Shown here one piece after another: positions 57,906-64,000 of a stretch of DNA of 64,000 nucleotides. The stretch lies in the NCBI RefSeq assembly GCF_009734405.1, contig NZ_CP046453.1:124001-188000 (forward strand), in the 5' to 3' direction. Below the pieces are notes generated by a model that was not told where the DNA came from, did no database searches, and saw only the letters and a program-made list of their open reading frames with translations. Position 1 is the first letter of the stretch. Every line of letters begins with the position of its first letter. This DNA is from Corynebacterium comes. GTDB lineage: Bacteria; Actinomycetota; Actinomycetes; Mycobacteriales; Mycobacteriaceae. A program made the position numbers and the translations under genes.

Positions 57906-58169
57906 ATGACCAACCCGCACCTGGCCAGGGCCGTCAAGCTCGCCCCCATCGTCGAGCGCGTGCACGGCGCCCACCACCCGGAGATGACCCGCGTCCGTGA
58001 GATCGCCGAGGAGCTTGTGCGTGCAGACACCGCGCGAAGCGCCGAGCTCTTCGGGGAGCTGCGGGCCGTGACCGGCAGTTACGCCGTTCCCGACGACGTG
58101 TGCGAGGCCTTCGAGGCGACCTATAATGCCCTGGAGCACGCCGACAGGGAACTCACGCAGGCGGCGTAG
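57906..58169 (+). CDS. Small helical protein resembling part of the RIC/hemerythrin-like domain
   Basis: Helical protein of 87 residues. The run LAPIVERVHGAHHPEMTRVREIAEELVRA resembles the hemerythrin-like domain of Fe-S repair proteins (ScdA/YtfE), which typically read L.PLVEKV..VHG..HPEL..V..LF..L. The partner HM.xEE metal ligands that follow in the full-size protein are missing, so the di-iron site cannot be complete within one chain. A role in nitric-oxide or redox stress is possible but unproven. GAAAGGAA precedes the ATG. Its stop TAG overlaps the GTG of the flavin monooxygenase. Confidence 0.6.
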   Translation: MTNPHLARAVKLAPIVERVHGAHHPEMTRVREIAEELVRADTARSAELFGELRAVTGSYAVPDDVCEAFEATYNALEHADRELTQAA

Positions 58170-59194
58170 TGCCGGTGACAGCCGCCGGGGGGACCTCATC
58201 CTCCGGCGGATTCCGGATGACAGAGACGGACGTGGACATGCACGAAGTGATCATCGTCGGGGCCGGCCAGTCAGGCCTGGCCACCGCCTACTACCTCCAG
58301 CGCGCCGGGATCACGCCCCTGCTGCTGGACGCCCAGCCCACCCCCGGCGGAGCCTGGCTGCATGTGTGGCCGTCGATGACGTTGTTCTCCACGTCGGAGT
58401 TCTCCAACCTGCCCGGCAAGCCGATGCCGCATTATGACGGCTTCCCGCCGGCCAGCCACGTCGTGGACTACCTGGCCGACTATGAAAAACGTTATGACCT
58501 GCAGGTTGTCCGTCCGGTGACGGTGGATACGGTCACCCACGACGGCGAGGTCTTCCATCTGCGCGCCGGGGACCGTGAGTGGCAGGCTCGGCAGGTGGTG
58601 GCCGCGACGGGGACGTGGTCCGCACCCTTCGTGCCGGTGTACCCGGGTACCTTCGCGGGCCGCCAGTGGCATTCGGCGAACTACCCCGGACCCGGGCCCT
58701 TCCGGAGGACGAAGGTGGCGGTGGTCGGGTCGGCCAACTCGGGGGCGCAGATCGCGGCGGAGCTCGTGGACGTCGCGGACGTCACCTGGTACACCCGCAA
58801 GGAGCCTCGCTGGATGCCCGATGACATCGACGGGCGCGTCCTCTTCCGCCGCAACAGCCTCCGCGCCCTGGCGATCCTGCGCGGGGAGGAGGATCCGGGT
58901 GCGGACTCGGAACTCGGCGACATCGTCGTGCTGCCCGCAGTGAAGAAGGCCCGCGACGAGGGGCGCCTCACGCCGACGCCGCAGTTCACCAGTCTCGATG
59001 AGGTCGACGCGGACCACCTCATCTGGTGCACCGGTTTCCGCCCGGCGATCCGCCCGTTCCGGAAGCTCCTGGACACAGGCGTGCCCCTCCACCTGGTCGG
59101 CTACGGCGACTGGGTCGGCCCCGGTTCGGCGACGATCACCGGGGTCGGGCCCTACGCTAGGAAAGCGGCGGAAGCAGTCGCGCGTTATCGATGA
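58169..59194 (+). CDS. FAD-dependent NAD(P)/flavin monooxygenase-like oxidoreductase
   Basis: Two-dinucleotide-fold flavoprotein of 341 residues related to ArsO/FMO-type monooxygenases and YpdA-like reductases. FAD motif [22 protein letters not shown], then [20 protein letters not shown] motif [18 protein letters not shown]; the ATG motif [10 protein letters not shown]. Substrate is unknown; arsenic-related context is not seen. The GTG at 58169 is coupled to the upstream gene; ATG 58217 or 58238 would still give a complete fold. It overlaps panC tail-to-tail by 38 bases. Confidence 0.8.
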   Translation: MPVTAAGGTSSSGGFRMTETDVDMHEVIIVGAGQSGLATAYYLQRAGITPLLLDAQPTPGGAWLHVWPSMTLFSTSEFSNLPGKPMPHYDGFPPASHVVDYLADYEKRYDLQVVRPVTVDTVTHDGEVFHLRAGDREWQARQVVAATGTWSAPFVPVYPGTFAGRQWHSANYPGPGPFRRTKVAVVGSANSGAQIAAELVDVADVTWYTRKEPRWMPDDIDGRVLFRRNSLRALAILRGEEDPGADSELGDIVVLPAVKKARDEGRLTPTPQFTSLDEVDADHLIWCTGFRPAIRPFRKLLDTGVPLHLVGYGDWVGPGSATITGVGPYARKAAEAVARYR

Positions 59195-60008
59195 GCCGGG
59201 TGCCGCCGACGTGGATCGCGGCCACGGCCAGTGCCCCCGCGCCGACCTCGTCGACAGGCAGCAGCGTGGCGGCGTCGACGATCTCGAGGTGGTCCAGCTC
59301 CACACCGGGGGCGGTGCGCAGCTGCGCACGCGCGGATTCCAGCTTCAGGGGCTGACCTGCGGTGGCGCGTTCCCGCAACGCCGCCAGGGTGCGCGGCAGG
59401 ACCAGTGCCTGCTGGCGGGCCTCCGGCGTCAGGTGCTGGTTGCGGGAGGACTCGGCCAGGCCGTCCTCGCCGCGGATGATCGGCACCGGGCGCACGGTCA
59501 CGGGGAAGTTGAGGTCGGCGACCATGCGCTGGATGATGGCCAGCTGCTGGGCGTCCTTCTCCCCGAAGTAGGCGCGGTCGGGCTGGATGAGCTGGAAGAG
59601 CTTGGCCACCACCGTGGTCACCCCGTCGAAGTGGCCTGGTCGGGAGGCGCCCTCGAGGCGTTCGCCCATGTCACCGGTGCGGACCCACACCTGGGGCACG
59701 CCACCGGGGTACATCTCGGCCTCCGTGGGGGCGAAGACGACGTCGACGCCCAGGCGTTCTAGGCGGGCCAGGTCGGCCCGCAGGTCGCGCGGGTAGTTGC
59801 GGAAGTCTTCGCAGTCCCCGAGGTCGGTGAACTGCAACGGGTTGACGAAGATGCTCACCACCACCGAGGTGTTCTCCTCGGCGGCCCTCGCGATCAGTTG
59901 TTCGTGGCCGCTGTGGAGGGCCCCCATGGTGGGCACCAGCCCGACAGAGCCCTCAAGGGAGGCGACTGCGGAGCGGAGTTTCGTGATCGAGCGCGCGAGG
60001 ATGGTCAC
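59157..60008 (-). CDS. panC: Pantothenate synthetase PanC
   Basis: Ligase of 283 residues that joins pantoate and beta-alanine using ATP. The nucleotidyl-transfer HxGH motif is in [31 protein letters not shown] and [12 protein letters not shown] (KMSKS-like) follow in order. Length is normal. It overlaps panB by four bases, so both steps to pantothenate come from one transcript; aspartate decarboxylase (panD) is not in the window. Confidence 0.95.
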   Translation of the reverse strand: MTILARSITKLRSAVASLEGSVGLVPTMGALHSGHEQLIARAAEENTSVVVSIFVNPLQFTDLGDCEDFRNYPRDLRADLARLERLGVDVVFAPTEAEMYPGGVPQVWVRTGDMGERLEGASRPGHFDGVTTVVAKLFQLIQPDRAYFGEKDAQQLAIIQRMVADLNFPVTVRPVPIIRGEDGLAESSRNQHLTPEARQQALVLPRTLAALRERATAGQPLKLESARAQLRTAPGVELDHLEIVDAATLLPVDEVGAGALAVAAIHVGGTRLIDNARLLPPLS

Positions 60009-60814
60009 TTCTCGTCCTTGAAGGATTCTTCCTCATTGGGGAAGGTGCCGGCCTCGACGTCAGCGAGGTAGGAACGGGCGGCGTCGAGAAGCACATCGCC
60101 GACCTCGGCGTAGCGGCGGGCGAAACGGGGGGTGCGGCCACGGGTGAGACCGAAGGCGTCGGTCCACACGAGAATCTGGCCGTCTGTGGCCGACCCCGCG
60201 CCGATACCGACGGTGGGGATGGACAGCTCACGCGTGATCTCTCCGGCGATGCCCGCCGGCACCATTTCCAGCACCACGGAGAAGGCGCCGGCCTCCTGGA
60301 CGGCGAGTGCGTCCTCGCGCAGCTTCGCCGCAGCCTCGCCCCGGCCCTGGACGATGTAGCCGCCGAGGGCGTGCTCGGACTGCGGGGTGTAACCGATGTG
60401 TGCCATGACAGGGATACCGGCGTTGACCAGGGTGCGGATCGTGGGGGCGATCTCCACGCCGCCCTCGATCTTCACCGCGGACACACCGGTCTCCTTCATG
60501 AAACGGGCAGCCGTCTCCAGTGCCTGAGCCGGGGAGATCTCGTAGGAGCCGAAGGGGAGATCCGTCACCACGAAAGCGCGCTGCGAGGCCCGCGCCACGG
60601 CGGTGGCCATCGTCATCATCTCCTCGATGGTGATCGACAGGGTCGAATCCTGGCCGAGAATGACATTCGCGGCGGAATCTCCGACGAGGAGCAGGTCGAT
60701 GCCTGCCTCGTCGAAGATGGCGGCAGTAGGGGCATCATAGGCGGTCAGGCAGGAGATCTTCCTGCCCTCGGCCTTGGCCTGGGCGAAGTGGCGGGTACGC
60801 ATCCGGGAAACCAT
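60005..60814 (-). CDS. panB: 3-methyl-2-oxobutanoate hydroxymethyltransferase PanB
   Basis: TIM-barrel enzyme of 269 residues that makes ketopantoate with methylene-tetrahydrofolate. Signature blocks: [42 protein letters not shown] with the metal ligand, [33 protein letters not shown], and catalytic Glu in [14 protein letters not shown]. It is the first gene of panBC. TATACT eight bases before the ATG gives a likely leaderless promoter. Confidence 0.95.
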   Translation of the reverse strand: MVSRMRTRHFAQAKAEGRKISCLTAYDAPTAAIFDEAGIDLLLVGDSAANVILGQDSTLSITIEEMMTMATAVARASQRAFVVTDLPFGSYEISPAQALETAARFMKETGVSAVKIEGGVEIAPTIRTLVNAGIPVMAHIGYTPQSEHALGGYIVQGRGEAAAKLREDALAVQEAGAFSVVLEMVPAGIAGEITRELSIPTVGIGAGSATDGQILVWTDAFGLTRGRTPRFARRYAEVGDVLLDAARSYLADVEAGTFPNEEESFKDEK

Positions 60815-60822
60815 GGGACATG

Positions 60823-60828
60823 AGTATA
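60823..60828 (-). promoter_or_regulatory. -10 hexamer of the panBC operon
   Basis: TATACT on the minus strand, eight bases before the panB ATG. Confidence 0.5.
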
Positions 60829-61010
60829 GGCCGCGGATGGTGGGGGCCGGGCATTATCCGGGGCACCGGCACCCGGTCCCGGAAGGACCCGCAGTCGGAC
60901 GACGCCGGAAAATGATGCGGAACTTTGCCCGGCGGGGCCTTGCCGCCCGCCCCGTGGCGTCTTAAGCTGCGCGGACGTGGCCAACTGGGATGGGCGAGGA
61001 AGGCGAAACG

Positions 61011-62495
61011 ATGACTGACGTGATCGTGGTCGGTGGCGGGCCGACGGGGATGATGCTGGCTGGTGAGCTGGCGTTGGCGGGCGTCGACGTGACTGTCGGG
61101 GAACGGCGCACGACATCAGAGCTGGCAGGGTCCCGCGCGGGTGGATTCCATTCGCGCACCATCGAGATCCTCGACCAACGCGGGATCGCCGAGCGGTTCC
61201 TCGCGGAAGGACAGACCGCGCAGACCGCCCGTTTCGGCACCTCCGTGGTGGACATCAGCGACTTTCCCACCCGGCACCCCTACGGGCTGGCGCTGTGGCA
61301 GAGCCGCATCGAGCCGATCCTCGCGGACTGGATCGAACAGCTCGGCGTCCGGGTCGAACGCGGGCGGGAGGTGACCGGATTCGTCCAGGACGGCGGCGGC
61401 GTCGACGTCGCGTTCCGGGACGGTGGCACGAAGCGGGCGAGCTGGCTCATCGGGGCGGACGGTGGCCGCAGCGTGATCCGCAAGGCGGCCGGCATCGAGT
61501 TTCCCGGGTGGGAGGCGACGCGCAGCAACCTCATCGCCGAGGTCGAGGTCACGCAGGAGCCGCCGCCCGGTTTCCGCCAGGACGAGTCGGGGATACACGC
61601 ATTCCATCTGATGCCGGACGGGCGCACGTACCGGGTCGTGACGACGGAAAGGCAGCTCGGCCCGGCCACCGAACCGACCATGACCGATCTCAGCAACGCG
61701 CTGGCATCGGTCTACGGAACCGACTTCGGTGTGCACAACCCGACCTGGCTCTCGCGGTTCACCGACGCCACCCGACAGGCTGCGGCCTACCGGAACGGGC
61801 GGGTCCTGCTCGCCGGCGATGCGGCGCACATCCACTACCCTGCCGGCGGCCAGGGGATCGGGTTGGGCATCCAGGATGCCGTCAACCTGGGATGGAAGCT
61901 CGCCCAGGTGCTCAAGGGCGTCTCGCCACCGTCCCTGCTGGACACCTATCAGGCGGAGCGGCATCCGGCAGGGGCGCGGGCGCTCCGGCTCTCCATGGCG
62001 CAGACGGCCCTCCAGCGCGGCGACCCCCGCACCGCTGCGCTGAATGACATCCTCGGCGACCTTCTGCTGACGGCCCCCGCCCGGACGCAGATTGGCGCGC
62101 TCATCCACGGGCTGGATGTGGCCTACGACCTCGGGGGAGGGCATCCGCTTCTCGGGCGGCGGATGCCGGACCTCGACATCGTCACCTCGGCGGGATCGAC
62201 CCGGGTCTATGCCCTTCTGTACGAGGCCAGGCCCGTGCTGATCGACTTCGCCGGCCCCCGGCGCATCGACGCCTCGTCGTGGGCGGATCGGGTACGCGCG
62301 GTGGACGCTGAATTCCGTGGTGTCTGGGAACTGCCGGTCCTGGGGGAGGTCGCGCCCCCCACGGCCGTCCTCGTCCGCCCTGACGGCCACGTTGCCTGGG
62401 TCGAAGACGGGGCGGAGGAACCTCTCGGGGACGCGCTCAGGAACTGGTTCGGCCCGGGAACCCGACCGGCCCGATCAGCGCCGGGCGGCGGGTGA
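61011..62495 (+). CDS. FAD-dependent aromatic monooxygenase (class A, rifampin-monooxygenase-like)
   Basis: Group A flavin monooxygenase of 494 residues. FAD motif VIVVGGGPTGMMLAGELALAG, DG motif WLIGADGGRSVIRKAAG, and GD motif VLLAGDAAHIHYPAGGQGIGLGIQDAVNLGWKLA are complete; a thioredoxin-like C-terminal domain follows from about 400. Overall it resembles Rox-type enzymes and polyketide/aromatic hydroxylases; a drug-inactivating role is possible but not certain. ATG 61011 has GGAAGG about seven bases upstream. Its 3' end overlaps the convergent ROK gene by 21 bases. Confidence 0.83.
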   Translation: MTDVIVVGGGPTGMMLAGELALAGVDVTVGERRTTSELAGSRAGGFHSRTIEILDQRGIAERFLAEGQTAQTARFGTSVVDISDFPTRHPYGLALWQSRIEPILADWIEQLGVRVERGREVTGFVQDGGGVDVAFRDGGTKRASWLIGADGGRSVIRKAAGIEFPGWEATRSNLIAEVEVTQEPPPGFRQDESGIHAFHLMPDGRTYRVVTTERQLGPATEPTMTDLSNALASVYGTDFGVHNPTWLSRFTDATRQAAAYRNGRVLLAGDAAHIHYPAGGQGIGLGIQDAVNLGWKLAQVLKGVSPPSLLDTYQAERHPAGARALRLSMAQTALQRGDPRTAALNDILGDLLLTAPARTQIGALIHGLDVAYDLGGGHPLLGRRMPDLDIVTSAGSTRVYALLYEARPVLIDFAGPRRIDASSWADRVRAVDAEFRGVWELPVLGEVAPPTAVLVRPDGHVAWVEDGAEEPLGDALRNWFGPGTRPARSAPGGG

Positions 62496-63542
62496 ACCGG
62501 CCGGTTTCGCGTACAGCGCCAGGGGCTCGCGCAGCATCTGGTCGAGTGCCACCGCGCGGGCGATCGCGCGCACGATCTCGCGGTGGGTGGGGATCAGCCG
62601 CATCTGCACCTCGGGGAGCCGGGCACGCACCTCGGAGGCGAAGAGTTTGGGGGCGGCCGGGTCATCGATGAAGGCGGAACCGGCGACGACGATGGTGGAC
62701 GGTTCGTACTGCTTCGCCACGTCCGCGGTCAGCGCCGCGAGACGTCGCGCGCGGTCGTCGAGAAGCGGGCGGGCCGCGGGGTCGGCGGCCGCCGCCCGGA
62801 TGCTGGGCCAGCGACCCTGCAGGACGGCGGCGGTGGTCAGGTCGCGGGCGTGGGCCGGCAGATCGATCTGGGACACGCCCTGCTCGTCGGCGACGGCCGC
62901 GCCGATCGAGTCGTCGGCGAACAACGCCATGGTGCCGGTGGGCAGGTCGGCGGACTGGATCTCCGACCCCAGGATCGCGGGCACCGCGGCGGCGACGACG
63001 ACGGGGACGGAGAACTGGTAGCGCAGGCGGCCGACGAAGTCCACGCCGTGCCACCCGAGGTTCGGGGCGTCGACGATCCCGTCCTCGGACACGCGGCCGG
63101 AGGTGGTCACACCCACCGAGGCGAGCGGGCGTTCCAGGCCGGCGGTGAGCCGGTTGAGGCCGGCCATGACGTGCTCGATGAAGTCGGACTCGGTGAGCTC
63201 GGCGACGGGCGTGGGCACGTCGGCGTCGCGGATGGTGCGGCCGCGGGTGTCGAAGAGGCCGATGTAGGTCGTCGAGGTGCCCACGGCGATGCCGGCGTGG
63301 AGGGCCGGGTGGTTGGTCAGTTCGATCGGGATCGTCGGACGTCCACGGCCCTGGGAGCGGGTGAGGTCGGTGCGTTCGTGCACGAGGCCTGCGCCGATGA
63401 GGGCCGTGATGGCCCGGGTGATGGTGGGCTGGGACAGGCCGGTCGCCTCGACGAGCTCGCTGCGGGTGACCATCTGGTTCAGCCGCACCAGATGAAGAGA
63501 CTTCGCCGCTGGAGTGCGGGGACGGGAGAAGACGGTGGCCAT
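62475..63542 (-). CDS. ROK-family transcriptional regulator
   Basis: NagC/Mlc-like regulator of 355 residues. The N-terminal winged helix is LVRLNQMVTRSELVEATGLSQPTITRAITALIGAGLVHE; the ROK sugar-kinase-like fold follows, without the usual zinc Cys cluster, so DNA-binding rather than kinase function is expected. In C. glutamicum a ROK regulator and an MFS gene also neighbour panBC. A 14-bp palindrome lies in the 60 bases between it and the MFS gene; TAGTAT six bases before the ATG marks a leaderless promoter. Confidence 0.85.
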   Translation of the reverse strand: MATVFSRPRTPAAKSLHLVRLNQMVTRSELVEATGLSQPTITRAITALIGAGLVHERTDLTRSQGRGRPTIPIELTNHPALHAGIAVGTSTTYIGLFDTRGRTIRDADVPTPVAELTESDFIEHVMAGLNRLTAGLERPLASVGVTTSGRVSEDGIVDAPNLGWHGVDFVGRLRYQFSVPVVVAAAVPAILGSEIQSADLPTGTMALFADDSIGAAVADEQGVSQIDLPAHARDLTTAAVLQGRWPSIRAAAADPAARPLLDDRARRLAALTADVAKQYEPSTIVVAGSAFIDDPAAPKLFASEVRARLPEVQMRLIPTHREIVRAIARAVALDQMLREPLALYAKPAGSPAARR

Positions 63543-63548
63543 GCGGGC

Positions 63549-63554
63549 ATACTA
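63549..63554 (-). promoter_or_regulatory. -10 hexamer of the ROK regulator gene
   Basis: TAGTAT on the minus strand, six bases before the ATG at 63542. The palindrome at 63564-63577 lies directly upstream, in the position of the -35 region. Confidence 0.5.
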
Positions 63555-63563
63555 CAACTATTC

Positions 63564-63577
63564 AGACAGCGCTGTCT
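63564..63577. promoter_or_regulatory. Perfect 14-bp palindrome, probable ROK operator
   Basis: AGACAGC-GCTGTCT has no spacer. A lone half-site TAGACAGC follows at 63596-63603, at the end of the MFS gene. Autoregulation by the ROK protein is the simplest reading. Confidence 0.55.
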
Positions 63578-63603
63578 AATTATTCTTTATGAAAATAGAC
63601 AGC

Positions 63604-64000
63604 TCAGTTCTCCGGTGCCTGCTCGTCGACGTTCCGCGGCACCGGCTTCAGGTAGCCGGTGAAGCCCGGGACCAGCGCGGCGCAGAGGAGCGTGCCCACA
63701 ATCACCAGGACACCGCCCAGCAGCGTCGCCAGCCCCACGCCGAAGGGTTCCGCAGCCCAGCCGTGCAGGACGTCCGCCAGGCGTGGGCCACCCACCACCA
63801 CGACGATGTACACGCCCTGGATGCGTCCCTGCACGTGCTCGGCCGCCGACTGCTGGAGGATCGCGGTACGCAGGCTCGCTGAGAACATGTCCGCCGCGCC
63901 ACCGACCACCAGCATGAGGATGACCAGCCACGCCCACACCGTCACCGCGCCGGGGCTGACCATGACGGCCGCGCCCGCCACGATCACCGCCGCGCCCCAC
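63604..64000 (-). CDS. MFS transporter, 3' part only
   Basis: The last 132 codons of a major facilitator superfamily transporter whose start lies beyond the window. Visible are three to four helices (VIVAGAAVMVSP, AWLVILMLVVGGAADMF, LATLLGGVLVIVGTLLCAALVPG) and the cytoplasmic-loop type QQSAAEHVQGRIQGVYIVVVVGGPRLAD that is typical of EntS-like exporters. The tail (NVDEQAPEN) is acidic. Gene order with the ROK regulator and panBC matches C. glutamicum. Confidence 0.75.
   Translation of the reverse strand, partial: WGAAVIVAGAAVMVSPGAVTVWAWLVILMLVVGGAADMFSASLRTAILQQSAAEHVQGRIQGVYIVVVVGGPRLADVLHGWAAEPFGVGLATLLGGVLVIVGTLLCAALVPGFTGYLKPVPRNVDEQAPEN

Overview
The window is 64 kb of GC-rich actinobacterial chromosome, most likely from a non-diphtheriae Corynebacterium. 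The evidence is a complete C50 carotenoid operon in the decaprenoxanthin order crtE-crtB-crtI-crtYe-crtYf-crtEb, a bioB-bsaP pair behind BioQ-type operators, panB-panC beside a ROK regulator and an MFS gene, and many genes whose -10 hexamer lies 6 to 8 bases before the start codon, as in leaderless corynebacterial transcripts. No rRNA, tRNA, CRISPR array, integrase or transposase was seen.

Layout. 1-5166: tail of an unidentified gene, then the carotenoid operon. 5163-9022: an M20 peptidase, a baeRF-type release-factor-like protein, and biotin synthase with its auxiliary protein. 9095-11428: a coupled minus-strand operon of three accessory genes (a Cys-rich protein, a glycine-zipper membrane-type protein, a caspase-like protease) that I do not recognise as a described system. 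11696-17832: an MT0933-type small protein, a divergent MarR-controlled reductase pair, small redox or unknown genes, GabD2-type aldehyde dehydrogenase and an Asp/Glu racemase-family protein. 18030-25988: a catabolic-looking cluster with a self-sufficient P450-reductase-ferredoxin fusion, an SDR, a serine hydrolase, a TetR regulator, a FUSC-type exporter and a zinc alcohol dehydrogenase. 26105-36569: a large hairpin, a secreted protein, a SIRT4-like sirtuin, a lipase, ferritin, an AMIN-like lipoprotein, a multicopper oxidase, AMP nucleosidase and a large FAD/Fe-S oxidoreductase.

36650-44650 is a defence island. A Fic protein lies between two identical 40-bp palindromic repeats, and the second repeat stands upstream of a complete Wadjet (JetABCD/MksFEBG) anti-plasmid operon. 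A decayed alcohol dehydrogenase 3' end marks the right edge. 44933-47893 is a TRAP transporter. 47926-64000 carries housekeeping and unknown genes: a double-hotdog thioesterase, the N-terminal remnant of a type I restriction methylase next to a second Fic gene, an App1-like phosphatase, an alkyladenine DNA glycosylase, HAD and gamma-carbonic-anhydrase genes, flavin monooxygenases, panC-panB, a ROK regulator and the 3' part of an MFS transporter.

How they work together: crt genes build the C50 pigment from prenyl diphosphates; bioB and bsaP finish biotin; panB and panC make pantothenate; the Jet genes destroy plasmids; the shared palindrome suggests that the first Fic gene and the Jet operon are co-regulated; the caspase operon looks like a separate suicide or defence module. 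Coordinates of starts are chosen by visible Shine-Dalgarno or -10 spacing and may differ from automatic calls.
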